Origin: Myotis daubentonii
Taxonomy: Eukaryota > Chordata > Mammalia > Chiroptera > Vespertilionidae
Direction: 5' to 3'
DNA length: 64,000 bases
Assembly (NCBI RefSeq): GCF_963259705.1
Contig: NC_081847.1
Span: 92,766,389 to 92,830,388, forward strand
In this document: piece by piece, positions 1 to 10,699 of the stretch
How positions within the stretch are numbered: position 1 is the first letter of the stretch
How the letters are laid out: the number at the start of each line of letters is the position of its first letter
Made by a program: the position numbers and the translations under genes
Notes under the pieces: generated by a model
The model's database searches: none
Seen by the model: only the letters and a program-made list of their open reading frames with translations
Told to the model about the DNA's origin: nothing

Positions 1-1019
1 CCACCTTTACATTAATCAGGGTGGCAATGAATATCAGCAGTAGCTATGCTGGGAGTGGGGGGGATGGGAAGGCCCAGGTCCTCCAGGGTCACAGCTGAAC
101 TCTTAGCAGGAAGAGGGGACCTATAAACCCTCCTCTGTGGTGAACAAACATCACCCCCATTTTGCAAGGGGACGTTTTATCACTACGTGGCTCCTTGGAA
201 ATGGCATTTATACATATCCCATTGCCAGGAGAAATTTTATGCGGATTAGCAACAGTGTGACAATAATGTCTAGCCAAGAAGGAAGAGAAAGAGAAAGAAC
301 AAGCCGAACCTTTGGTCTTTCAATTTAATTAACATGACCTTCCTCATTCTTTTGAGAAGAAAAGCCAGGAAAAAAAAAATTTTTTTTGAGTTTCATTAAG
401 AAATGGCCTGCAATATTATGTTTTAATTAAATTGCATACGCTTCCCCATGGGAATGAAACAGGTGAAAGCCTCACCAGTAATAGTATATTATTAAAAGCT
501 GCATCACCGACGTCAAAGAAATTAGTACTTGATTTTTAGAGATTCATCAAGCTCTGAAATGATCGATATCCTCCTGAAACTCAAATTCAAATCATGTCAG
601 TGTTTCAGTCACAGAAACCAAGAGAGTTGTTCCTAAACTGCAACGGAGTTCAGCAACCTACAAAGTGCTGAAATACTTAGATAAAACCGGTATTCTTATT
701 TACCTATAAAACTTGAAAAAAGGGGTTCTGGGGGAAAAAAAATTATCACCTCACCCAAATCAACTCCTCCCCTCTTCCCTCCTTCCCACAAAGTCTGTTA
801 CCTAAACGCTTCAAGTCTCTCACCCCTGCTCCGCTCCGAGGTCCTGCCTTAGAGAGGAGGGCAAATCCTTTGCGGGGCGGACTGCGCACCCGTCATGTTA
901 TCTTTTAGATCATCCCAAGCTCAGGCCGTCCTGGCTGATCGCGCGGGGATTTTCCTTTTTTTCATTGTTGTTGGGGGTGGTGCAGGGAGGAGGTCAAATC
1001 CCTGAAACTGTTTGCTAAG
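1..1019. other. Upstream flank of CDH2, no gene seen
   Basis: This is AT-rich DNA with short A and T runs and no open frame that looks coding. CpG content rises from about position 830 toward the island that begins near 1020. I see no recognisable SINE, LINE or DNA transposon. It probably contains distal promoter sequence, but I can name no specific site with confidence. Confidence 0.6.
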
Positions 1020-1270
1020 ACAGAGGAACCCAGCCGCGGAGAGTGGAAATACAAAACGGGAGGCTGCCCAGAAAATACCACGCACCCGCCTCTCAGAGGG
1101 AACCGCACACGGAGCGGGGACTCAAAGCCTCCGAGGGCGGGAGGCTGCAGCGCCCCGCGCCCCCGCCCTGCCCACCGCAGGTGGCTGGTAGCGGAGCCAG
1201 CGCCCCCCGCACCACCACGGCCAGCGCGGGCTCCCCCTGCTCCGCTAGGTGCGGTGTCTGCCCGGCTCAG

Positions 1271-1321
1271 AAAAATAATCTACGTCCCGGCCCCGAAAAA
1301 ATAATTTATGTCCCGGCCCCG
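1271..1321. repeat. Two-copy tandem duplication with AT core, about 25 bp
   Basis: Two adjacent copies (1271-1295 and 1296-1321) each consist of an A-run, a TAAT core and a CCCGGCCCCG tail, with a couple of mismatches and one extra A in the second copy. The short AT-rich TAAT cores stand out inside GC-rich sequence and resemble homeodomain core sites, but that reading is only a possibility. Confidence 0.7.
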
Positions 1322-1624
1322 AAAAAGAGTCGGTCTGCAAAGAATGACCAACAGAAAGGGAAGAGAAGCAGCGTGCGCTCGGCTACCCTGGGCACCCCCA
1401 GCCCCTCCCCCCCCAACCGACCCCCTCGCGGCCCCGGGAGGGCCCCGGCGCCCATCAAGTTCCTGCGCAAGTTCTGGCCGCAGCCCCTCCACCTGCCGGC
1501 GGCGCGCCGCGCACCCCGGCCTCCCCCGGCGGCCCCCCGCGGGCTGCAGCAAAACCGGGGCGCTCGCGGGCGGGGGCGGGCGGCGGCCGCGGATCCGGCA
1601 GCTACCGCGCCGCTCGGTGGCCTG

Positions 1625-1700
1625 CGATTGGCCGCGACGCGGGCGGGAGGCGGCGGGGGAGGAGGCGGGGCGGGCGGCGGCGGAGGCTGCGAGCGGAGCG
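1625..1700 (+). promoter_or_regulatory. Inverted CCAAT box followed by dense GC boxes and G-runs
   Basis: ATTGG at 1627-1631 is an inverted CCAAT box (NF-Y type). It is followed by a run of overlapping GGGCGGG and GGCGGG boxes (Sp/KLF type) with many G-runs of three or more on the + strand, so a G-quadruplex could form. It lies about 0.9 kb upstream of the start codon. Whether it belongs to the core promoter depends on the real start site, which I cannot see. Confidence 0.5.
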
Positions 1701-2282
1701 GCCGCGCACCGGCGGCGGGAGCGGCGGCGGCGAGTTGGGCGCGGGGCGCGGGGGGCGCTCGCGGAGGCCGAGCGCAGTGCGCGGGCGGCGGCGGGGCGGG
1801 GCGGGGCGCGCGGGGAGCGGCGCGGGGCGAGGACCGCGGGCGGGCGCCGGCGCGCAGGCAGCAGGTTCGGCCGCGGCGGCAGCTTCGCGGGACGGATCCC
1901 CGGCGGCAGCGGTGACGCCGGCGCCCGGCTTCCCCTCCGCGCGGTGCGCCATCCGCCCCCCGCTCGCCGGGCACCGGGGAGGAGAGGGCCGCGGGGCGGC
2001 GGCGGCGGGACTGCCGCCCGTGGTGGGTGCCGCGCGCGAGGCACCGAGCGCCCTCCCCGCGGCGCTGTCCCCGGCGTCTTTGTCGTGGCGAGCGGCCCAG
2101 AAGCGGGGACCGGAGGCGACAAACAAAACAAAAACACGAGCCGAGACCGCGCTGCGGAGCCGCTGCTCCACTTCCCCCTCCGCATCCTCCCCGGCGCGGT
2201 GCCCGCCGCCTGCATCCCTCCGGCGGCCGCTGCGCTCGGCCCGGCTGAGCCGCCCGCTGCCCCCTCGGCCGCCGCGCACCCC

Positions 2283-2356
2283 CTCGCGCCGCCCCCCGGC
2301 CCCCGCCCGCCCCCGCCCCCCCCGCCCCCGCCTCCGCCCTGCCCCCCGCCCCGGTC
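2283..2356 (-). promoter_or_regulatory. C-rich tract, possible G-quadruplex on the - strand
   Basis: An almost unbroken series of C-runs separated by single G, T or A bases lies about 220-290 nt upstream of the start codon. The complementary strand therefore carries many G-runs of three or more, a strong G-quadruplex candidate on the template strand. If transcription starts upstream, this is in the 5' UTR. Confidence 0.45.
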
Positions 2357-2430
2357 CCGGGGTCTGTTTTATGACTCCTGGTGCGAGTCCCGCGGACTGC
2401 GCGGCCCGCTATTTGTCACCAGCTCGCTCT

Positions 2431-2442
2431 CCATTGGCGGGG
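2431..2442 (-). promoter_or_regulatory. Inverted CCAAT box overlapping a GC box
   Basis: ATTGG at 2433-2437 runs directly into GGCGGGG. This is 136 bp upstream of the CDH2 start codon and is the best-placed proximal promoter element in the window. It suggests transcription may start between here and the ATG. No start site can be fixed from sequence alone. Confidence 0.45.
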
Positions 2443-2509
2443 AGCGCGGCGCGCAGGGGGTGGGGTGGGAGGAGAGGGAAGGGGTGGCCACTGCCTGGAG
2501 CCTTCTCTC

Positions 2510-2545
2510 CGCCGCCGCCGGTGCTGCCGCCGCCGCCGCCTCCGG
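2510..2545 (+). repeat. CCG/GCC trinucleotide repeat just before the start codon
   Basis: Two blocks of (GCC)n, each about four to five units, are separated by a short GGTGCT interruption. They lie 28-63 nt upstream of the ATG, most likely in the 5' UTR. Such tracts are length-variable in mammals and can affect translation. The interruption limits instability. Confidence 0.75.
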
Positions 2546-2572
2546 CTCCTCGCTCGGCCCCTCTCCGCCTCC

Positions 2573-2632
2573 ATGTGCCGGATCGTGGGAGCGCCGCGGA
2601 CCCTGCTGCCGCTGCTGGCGGCCCTGCTCCAG
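2573..2632 (+). CDS. CDH2: CDH2 exon 1 coding part: N-cadherin signal peptide
   Basis: Cadherin-2 is a calcium-dependent homophilic adhesion protein of the plasma membrane, linked to actin through catenins. This exon encodes its first 20 residues, MCRIVGAPRT followed by LLPLLAALLQ. The match to the human N-cadherin start is clear, with apparent I-A to I-V and A-L to A-P changes. The leucine-rich stretch from residue 11 is the hydrophobic core of the signal peptide. The ATG is the conserved family start, although its context is weak (T at -3 and T at +4). The frame stays open upstream without another in-frame ATG. The exon ends CAG before GTACGG, a good donor, in phase 0, and joins 27712. The 5' UTR part of the exon is not delimited. 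Confidence 0.95.
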
Positions 2633-4063
2633 GTACGGGCGGGCCTGCGGGCGGGCGGGGCGGGCGGCCGGGTCCCTTTGTTCCCCGCGCCGCTGCGGGC
2701 CGGCTGCGCACCCGGGAGGAAGGTGCGGCCCCGCGCGGCCGGGAGCGGCGCGGACCCGAGGCTCCGGCGGGTGCGGGTGCGGGGTCGGGGCGGCCGGTCC
2801 CTGCGCCTCTCCCGGCGCGTCCCGGAGAGGCGATCGCGGGCCCCCTTCGCGGCTCCTTCAGGGCTGCGCGCGCTCGCGGGGTCTGCCCCGGCGGCGGGAG
2901 GGCGAGGGAAGGTGGCCCTCGATTCCACTTGCCCCCTTCGCTGCGTGTTTGCTTCTGCCGGGATGGGTCTCGAGTTTGCAGGAGCCGTGCTCGCTCGGGT
3001 GTCTGAGTTACGGGACTTGCCTCCACCCACCGCACCCTGGCCCCGCGCCTCGGGTGCCCGTGGGCGCCGCTGCCCTATTGTCTTCGCCCGGCCCGGAGTC
3101 GCCTCCCCATCGGCTGCTCTCGGCCCACCATGTGCTGTGGGTCCCCCTGGGAGGAGCAGCCTCGCCCCTTGGCCTCCGGGAGTCCGTGCGGCTCAGCGCC
3201 TGGGAACCTCGCCCGGCCCGCGCCCCTGTCCCGCCTGCGCGGCAAGTCCCGTTACTCGGCGAGGATTCCCTCCCGGGCCCGCGCCCCTGCCCCACGTGCG
3301 CCCGGGGGCGCCTTCGCCGGCACCTGGCACTTTGCGCTCCGGGAGGTGCCCGCCGGCCTTCCTGGGAGTCGGCAGAGGAGGGCTCTCCGCCGCAGGAGGC
3401 ACCTGCTCCGGGTCCAGCCCGGCCGCCCGCCCAACTTCCCCGCCGCGTCCGCTGGAGGGTGCCCGGGCCACCGGCCGGCCCGTCCCGGGAGCAGACGCCG
3501 CGCGCCGCCGCGACCCCTGCGTTTGGTGGGGGCCGGGCGGGGTCCGAGCCCGTCCCCGCGCGCGGTGCGTTTCTGGACCGGCTGCTGCGGAGGGTCGGGT
3601 CGGCCCTCCCTGCGGTCGAGGGTCTCGGGGGATCCGCCAGAGGGACCCGGAGCCCCGCCCGCTGCAGGGGGGCCGCCGGTGGCCGCGCCGAAAAGTGCCG
3701 CGCGGCTCGGGAGTGTGGCTGTGTCGGGGCGGCCGGGCCGGGACGGAGGGTGCGGATCACCCCCTCGTGGTTTTCACGGGTCGGGGCCTGGCTCGCTGCG
3801 GCCCGGGGAGGGGGCTGCGGGCGCCGGGCGGGACGGGCCGACGCCCGGGCCCTCGCACTTCCTCCCACCGCCCCCTGGAGGGGTGCGGGCCGCGGCCGCC
3901 GAGCCCTGTCCATGGTGCGCGCAGAGCGGCCGGGCCTGCAGGGCCGCGCGGTCCCCCCCCCCCCCATCTTCTCTCCCACCGGCAGGCTGGCTCCCCCTCC
4001 CATGGTCTCTGGCCGCCCGGGTCCCATCTTTCCTTTCTCCTTGGGTTTCTGCTTTTGTTCTTT

Positions 4064-4064
4064 G

Positions 4065-4117
<53 letters not shown>

Positions 4118-4158
4118 TCTCTCCCTCTCTCTCCCTCTCTCTCCCTCTCTCTCCCTCC
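4064..4158 (+). repeat. (CT)n microsatellite
   Basis: A CT dinucleotide run passes into CTCCCT-type variant units. It is a pure polypyrimidine mirror-type tract of about 95 bp at the edge of the CpG island and is expected to be length-polymorphic. It can adopt triplex (H-DNA) structure in principle. Confidence 0.95.
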
Positions 4159-7100
4159 CCTCCCCCCACTGGCCTCTCTCCGGATCTGGGGTTTCAGGAC
4201 TGTTCTCTGGACATTTTTAGCCTCTGCCGTTTTGGGGAGTGGATGGGATCTCTTTTAACTGGGGGAGGAGGCCCGCCAGTCACTTGCTAACAAAAGTGCC
4301 TCCTGTTGTAAAGCCGCCCTTTATCCTCAGGCGCACACCCTGCCTCCTCTCACCTCCTGTCCCTTCGCTGCCGCTTTTTTCTTTAAAACGGGGTTCATTA
4401 AAGAGGTTAGGCCGAAGGGGAAGGAGGAAGAAAGTGCCACCTCAAGTGTTTGAAGTGAAGGGGAAGGCAGGGTAAACTCATGAATCCCGGGCACATCAGA
4501 TATTTTCTCTCTTTGTTATTTAACAAAGGAGACGCCGCAGATCAAAAAAATCTTATTTCTAGAAGTATTATTTTTGACCATAATATATCCTCAGAGTGTG
4601 AGCCAGCAGTAGGTGGTACATGCTCCTAACTTTCTGGTCGGAAAGTAAGTTTTAATTGAATGCCCTGCAGCGAAGTCAGGGCTGGAGGAGAAGGTCCCTG
4701 GCCACTGATCCCAGGGGACTGGGCTGGGACCCCTACAGTTTCACCTCCTCTTTTGGTCACTAAACCTTGAAGTCAGGTGTGACTTTTGCAGGTCATCTAC
4801 CTTTTTCCTTGAGTATTTTTTAAAAGTCCCGTTTATAAATGTCAGCTATTATGCTGATCTTTTCAGTTTCTTAGACCGAGTTAACGGGGAATTACAACTT
4901 TGTCATCAAGTTGGTTGGCGGCCTTGTAATTCCTGGGTGCAGGTCCAGCCCTGGCAGGGAGTGATTTGCAAGGTCATGGGGAGGGGAAGCAGGCAGTCCC
5001 TGCGACTTGAGTTTTAGGGTTGTGTGCGCCATGTGGGCTGTACCACTGAGATTAGGCAGGACTTTGTGCTGATGGCCGGCTTTACACCCCCAAAGAACAG
5101 AGATCGGTCTGCAAGGTGAAATGGCCCCTCTGCAGTCAGCTGCTATTAAGTCTTTTTTTTTTTCCCCAGGCCAGACTAAGGAGCCAAGAGTTTTATAAAA
5201 GAGAATGAGTCGGTCATTAGTGTAGATCCAGGGCAACCTTATTTTTTCAGAACAGTTAAATAAGAATAATTGAAGATTCAGAAAGGACTTTATACCTTTA
5301 ATTTTTAACGGAAGTGTACCTTTTTTATTCTGAACACTTTTTTTTTTCACTTTGAGATTTTTTTTGGAGTTTTGTCGTTCTGTTACCTAGATTTACGTAT
5401 TTAAAATTTCTCTTTTTGACTTTAACTTGAGGTATTAGTATGTCCGTTATATTAAAAAAAAAAAAGTAAAATTTGAGCATGAGACTTCACTTACCAAAGC
5501 TTTTTAAAAAAATTATACAAGTGACTTTCAAATCCATGAACAGATTTATCATCAGGGGGAACAATCAATTTTACTTTCACTACCTACCAAGCAGTTGTTA
5601 GGTTAGAAACCTGTTTTGTTTTTCTAGTTCACATTTTAATGGCATAGCTCTGCTGTTCTAATCTAAATAACTTGTATGTGTTCCGATGCATCAAGGACAT
5701 CACCTTGACGTCCATAGATATTCTAGAATCATAGTCTTATCACACGGGTCCGGCCTTCAGCCCTAGGTGAGGACATACGAAAAGGGATGCGTTAACCATG
5801 TGTGATTTTCATGGACTTAGGTAGAGACTTTGAAGAGATTAATATTCAACACATGAATCGTATATAAATTTTTTTTTTAGGATGTGGAAAATCTAGAATG
5901 CAGTCATCATTTGAAGTATAAAATATGTATGTGTTCGTGTTTGTTTGATTTTCGTGTGTCTTTGTTATAAGTTCTCGAGAAGGTAAGGAGAATAGTTGGT
6001 GTTCACAGTTCATTCTGCTTATTAGACAAAGTTATGCATATCTTTGCCCTTTTCTTATCTTGTGTCCTGTGGTGATCACTCCTAGATAGTGCATTGCAGA
6101 CAGACTAGGTGTGATTTGGGACATAATAATTTGTGTACCCTAAGATATTTTTATAGGTATATTTAAAATATAATGTAAAGTTTATATTAAAAATTTGTTA
6201 GGCCTCAATTGCAAATTCAGAATTTATTTACAGAGTGTACTCTGACTTCCGTTCCTGTACTAAAGTCTGCTGTGACCTTCTGAACATGGGACTGAGGCTT
6301 TAAGAGGAAGTTCTTTTTAGGTGGTTCGCACTTTTTTCCATGGAGAGACCGAAGTCTTCCTGGAACAGGTTACTTTGGTGACAGTGTGCTGCACCAAACT
6401 GTCCGTAATATCCTTTTTCATTAAAAATCTTCAATTCTTAAGTCTGTTGTGCCTCGTTAAGCTTTAGGGTTATTAATCGGGAAATGTCAAGATTAAAGCA
6501 ACAGTTAATCTTGCTTTAAGATGCCTTTTAAAAAATTCTTAGTAACTCATATCCCCATCCTGTTTTCCAAGGGATAGTATCAAGTTAGAAGAGTGATTTA
6601 AAAAAAAAAAAAAATCAGAGCTGTTATTTAAGAAATGAAGTGTCTGTGTATAAACTTTCATTTTGCCCAAGTTAACATTATTCAGATTTGTTATGTTGGC
6701 TCAAATACAAAAAGTAATCAAGTTTAAGCATTGCACAGACTTGTGGCGAATTCTGTCAACTATTTAAAAAATGTGATAGATTTAGAATTTGGATCTGCCT
6801 TTAATATGATAGAACCTTCTAGAACCTAAGTACTTTCAAGTTAGGTTAAGAACTATAATTGAAACACAGTTTGTACCAACAAACCATTATGCCTTACATT
6901 TCTGTTTTTTTTTTTCTACTAAAACTTATATTTGTCTTATTTTTTTCAGCAAATTATGTCAGTGAATTTGAGTAGATACTAATCTTTGTGTATTTTACTA
7001 ACTGTAGATACATTTTAATTAAACAACTCTATTCATGCCTGGCAGGTAACTGTTTTATTAAGAGCTATATCTTCTACATATGTAAAGTGATGGGTTTAAA

Positions 7101-7174
7101 GTAGGTGGAGGAAGGTGAATGTAGGAGCTAAATGGAATTTGGAAAGAATTGGACATACAGATTATGATTGATGT
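4159..7174. other. Intron 1 interval, repeat-poor
   Basis: This is mostly AT-rich unique-looking intron DNA with short homopolymer runs (for example near 5150, 5340 and 6600). I recognise no interspersed repeat, coding exon or RNA gene. Because it is the longest clean block next to the promoter, it is a reasonable place to look for conserved intronic enhancers. Confidence 0.5.
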
Positions 7175-7424
7175 TATAATGCAATTTTTTTTTAAAATAT
7201 ATTTTATTGATTTTTTACAGAGAGGAAGGGAGAGAGATAGAGAGCCAGAAACATCGATGAGAGAGAGAAACATCGATCAGCTGCCTCCTGCACACCCCCT
7301 ACTGGGGGATGTGCCCGCAACCCAGGTACATGCCCTTGACCAGAATCGAACCTGGGACCTTTCAGTCCACAGGCCGACGCTCTATCCACTGAGCCAAACC
7401 GGTTTCGGCTATAATGCAATTTTT
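7175..7424 (-). mobile_element. Ves-type tRNA-derived SINE, full length, with 15-bp TSD
   Basis: The - strand carries the classic vesper-bat SINE: a tRNA-like head with A and B box-like segments (GAGCGTCGGCC and GGTTCGATTC types), a body with CATCGATGTTTCTCTC, and an AATAAAATATA-like tail. The body lies about 7190-7409. The flanks carry an identical 15-bp duplication (TATAATGCAATTTTT) at 7175-7189 and 7410-7424, evidence of L1-mediated insertion. The copy is close to consensus and therefore fairly young. Confidence 0.93.
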
Positions 7425-9510
7425 AAAAGAAAATCGAGGTTACGCGTAAATACTGCTGAGTTTTCATTTCTTGTTACTCTTTTTAGTACTCAGTGCACTT
7501 GTCTGAGCTTCCAACTCTATGTGCGGAGCCCCACCCATTTTTATGGGTTGCATATATAAACACACGACACGCATGCTGAGGACTGCTGTCTACATATGTG
7601 TCTCTAACATGTATCTCCGTTTGACGTGAAGTAGTTAATGTGTGTGTGTCATCAAAGGTGGTTTGGGCAAATGCTCTGCTCCTACAGAGGGCCAAGGGCA
7701 CGAGCTCGTAGGGTCAAGTGTCAAGGGCAGGATGTCTGGGGTGCTGATCGGGTCCAGATGTGGTTTGCTCCCTTCAACGGCCATGGCATCTTTTTTCTCA
7801 GTAGTAAAAATCTTGGGCCTGGGTGGATTTGTTGATCTCTAAGGGACTTTTCAGTTCTGTGATTCTTGCAGCTTTTTAAAAACATCCCAACTACGCCTCC
7901 TTTGTAGAGACTGCGGAATGACTTCAGTTTTTAACTTGAAGGGCAAGGATTTTCAGGCACCCACAGTGATAGAAGAATGATTGTAGGGCTATTAATACAT
8001 CATATCTGATAGGTTAGACATTCTCCGTATCTTTTATATGCTTGACTTTTAAACGTAATTTTTCTCATTGGCTGTACTGCTTTGACTACTAAAGATAAAC
8101 TTTTTGCAGATCGGGGCCAGTTAGTATTAAAGGCAGGGAAGTGTAACAGTACGAAGAAAAATTATTCATTTTGTTAATTTTGTACTTGAATGTTTGAGAG
8201 CCCCGAGCCTTCATGAGTATCACCCAATTCAGTGGTGTGGGTCCGCGTTAACAATACTAGGATAGCCCTCAGATCTAGCAAGTCCTCCTCTGGCTATTTT
8301 TCTACAGATATGTCTGTTTTCACAATGTACACATATTGTGTGTACCTATATAAGGATATGCATTGAAGCCTTTTTTTTTTAAATAATTAGAAAAGATTGG
8401 GTTAGTTGATTTCTGAAAACCTATCACTAGCACCAATTTAATAAATTCTGGTAACGTGCAGTCAGATTTCAGACCCTTCCTGTGTGACATAGAACATTTC
8501 AGTTCTAGTTCCAGGTCAAGAAAAGGATTATGAAACCACCCAGTGCTTTTGGCATGGACCTAGAACAGCTACAAGGAAGGACAGTCAAAATGATCAGTGG
8601 GATTTCAGGGCTTCTGAATGAAGGGAAACTGGACAAAGGCCACAGATAGAAGCTGCAATGCTGAAGAACAGAAAGTCACGCGACGTAGAAATAAGATGGG
8701 GATGACCTGAACTAACGCTAGAACATTCTGGAGTTGGGTTGAGAACAACCTATAGAAAGCTGAGGTATAAGTAGGTCCCAAGGAAGATTGGCTAAATTAG
8801 TGGATAGTTAAATAATAGATACGTTTCCATGTTGTATCGGGAATGACCACGCGGAGCTGAGTTTTCTGTGCCGGAGAGATTATACCAGTTGGTTAAACCA
8901 TTGTGATATTTCTGGCATTCTCTTGGCTGATGGAATATTTCTCCTCTCTTCTGGTCGTGAAAGTATAGTTTAAAGGGATCTTGCTAGTGTCTACAATTGA
9001 GACACAGAAGAACGTGAGTGTAGTGTGTTCTGGTCTGCTGTTGCCCGCATGAAGTAAAGCATGTAATGTGGGTTTTTCCCAAGCGGCAGTGCCTTTAAAG
9101 CAGCTTGAGCTATTGAATCGGAGGTGCTGTTATAAATAAGATATGGCATTCATAACAGAGGGACCTGGAGAGGTGCTCCATCCACGATCTGTTCTTAGGT
9201 CTTCTTTTCCAAAATAAACCTGCCTATAATAAAATAAATACTGGAGTAACAGTGCACTTATATAGTTCTGTATATTGTAATTTTAATATTTGTTTGGTGT
9301 TAATTTTAAAATCTTACTTGGCCATAGTGTACAACTATATATTGTAGTTTTAATATTGGTTTCTGTGTTAATTTAAAGATAAAGTTACTTCACAGTCATA
9401 ATTTAAAATATTTAAACCCAGATTCCCCCTCTATCTCAATTTCCATGTATTATTTAATGTGTTAGTGGATTCAGGAAATAGTAACAAAAAAGGTTAACTA
9501 AAGGGGCATG
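7425..9510. other. Intron 1 interval without recognised repeats
   Basis: AT-rich intron sequence. Short open frames around 7640-7840 have no recognisable protein similarity and no splice context that I trust. Nothing else is identified. Confidence 0.45.
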
Positions 9511-9731
9511 GTCTACACCCGGGGTCCTCAAACTTTTTAAACAGGGGGCCAGTTCACTGTTCCTCCGACCTTTGGAGGGCCGGACTATAGTTTAAAAAAA
9601 AAACTATGAACAAATTCCTATGCACACTGCACATATATTACTTTGAAGTAAAAAAACAAAATGGGAACAAATACAATATTTGTATTTGCATGTGGCCCGT
9701 GGGCCGTAGTTTGAGGACCCCTGGTCTACAC
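9511..9731 (-). mobile_element. Non-autonomous hAT element (GGTCCTCAAACT termini), perfect 8-bp TSD
   Basis: The element at 9519-9723 (205 bp) is bounded by near-perfect terminal inverted repeats of the GGGTCCTCAAACT / AGTTTGAGGACCC type. It is flanked by the exact 8-bp duplication GTCTACAC (9511-9518 and 9724-9731). An 8-bp duplication and CAG-like ends are hAT hallmarks. It has no coding capacity, so it was moved by a transposase from another copy. The same family recurs at 32963 and 55154 in the opposite orientation. Confidence 0.9.
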
Positions 9732-10034
9732 AAGTTCCTGGAACTGGAAATGTGAAATGACGTAAATGACTTTTTTCATTATTAAGTTAAAATTTTATCT
9801 CACCCAGCTTTCCTTCTGCTGCGTGAAATGCAGCCCTTTTGCTCTGCTGCGTTCAGTCAGGGGTCTGGCATTGCCCTTTCAGCGTTCTCTTCTTTCTTTT
9901 GCACATGTGCACTTCGAAGACATTTCACACTTGATTTTATTCGTAGTAATTGTCATTAGTTCACAACTCTGAAGAGCACATATACCAGGGCCAACCATGG
10001 AAACGTGAGGTATTTGCTGCTACCTCTTCAAATA

Positions 10035-10128
10035 TCCATACTAATAAAAGGGCAATATGCTAATTAGACTGGACGTCTTCCGGACGTCCTTCCTGACAAA
10101 GCGGAGGCGTGGCCGGCCTGCAAACCCC
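10035..10128 (+). mobile_element. HeliBat-like Helitron 5' fragment
   Basis: The sequence begins TCCATACTAATAAAAGGG and continues with GCAATATGCTAATTAGACTGG, matching the 5' end style of bat Helitrons (TC start, AATAAAAG, ATGCTAAT). It breaks off near 10128 without the 3' hairpin and CTAG end. It is a truncated, non-autonomous copy. Confidence 0.65.
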
Positions 10129-10488
10129 CTAGCACTAAACCTTAAAGTGAAGGTTTGGTACTAATTAATTAAATACATTTTAATTAAACAACCCTAACAT
10201 AGTTTCAGGGAGTTATCTCAGTTATTTCTGTAACTCAGAGATAGGTGGCTTTATTGCATTTAGAAGTGATGAAACTGGAATGCAAGGCATTTTGAATGTT
10301 GTGAGAATCCAGAGGAAAACACCCCCTGTCATGGTGGAGGGGAACCTCACTGTAGAGCACATGGCTTTTTTCTCTCCCAGGCTTGCACCCCTTGAATATG
10401 ACACTTAGGGGACATAGTTAAACTTTATCTCTACTGACCTGATAAAAAGTTTAAAGTAGTTAACTTTTTTTAAATCCTCACCCAAGGA

Positions 10489-10699
10489 TATTTTTTTTTT
10501 CCAACTGATTTTTAGAGAGAGTGAAAGGGGAGAGAGAGAGCGAGAAACATTGATGTGAGACACATCCATCGGTTGCCTCCCGGCTGGGGCCAGGAATGGA
10601 ACCTGCAACCCAAGTATGTGCTCTTGACCAGGAAGTGAACCCTAGACCTTCTGGGGCCAGGGCCGGCACTCTAACCACAGAGCCACACCAGCCAGGGCT
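10489..10699 (-). mobile_element. Ves-type SINE, diverged
   Basis: Reading the - strand, the head (CCCTGGCTGGTGTGGCTCTG), the B-box-like region and the terminal polypyrimidine-rich body with an A-rich tail (T-run at 10488-10500) mark a Ves-family SINE. Its head type differs from the young copy at 7190. No clear target duplication was found. Confidence 0.8.

Larger units (their letters stand above)
1020..3960 (+). promoter_or_regulatory. CDH2: CpG island and promoter region of CDH2
   Basis: A stretch of nearly 3 kb is very rich in G, C and CpG, spanning the presumed promoter, 5' UTR, exon 1 and the start of intron 1. It contains many GC boxes, two inverted CCAAT boxes (near 1627 and 2433) and E-boxes (CAGGTG at 1178, CACCTG at 1490). 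No TATA box is convincing, so start sites are probably dispersed, as is usual for CpG-island genes. The E-boxes are of the type bound by Snail, ZEB and Twist factors, which act on cadherin genes; use here is inferred. Long open frames on both strands result from the scarcity of AT-rich stop codons in this composition. Confidence 0.85.

Noticed and set aside
1043..4290. Very long overlapping open frames (up to 970 codons) on both strands
   Set aside because: They lie in a CpG island where stop codons are rare. The peptides are low-complexity Ala/Arg/Gly/Pro strings, the frames cross the real exon 1 donor, and the + strand frames end in the CT microsatellite.
7149..7559. 136-codon frame containing RGREREREPETS-like sequence
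   Set aside because: It is a translation through a Ves SINE. The same peptide pattern recurs at other SINE copies.
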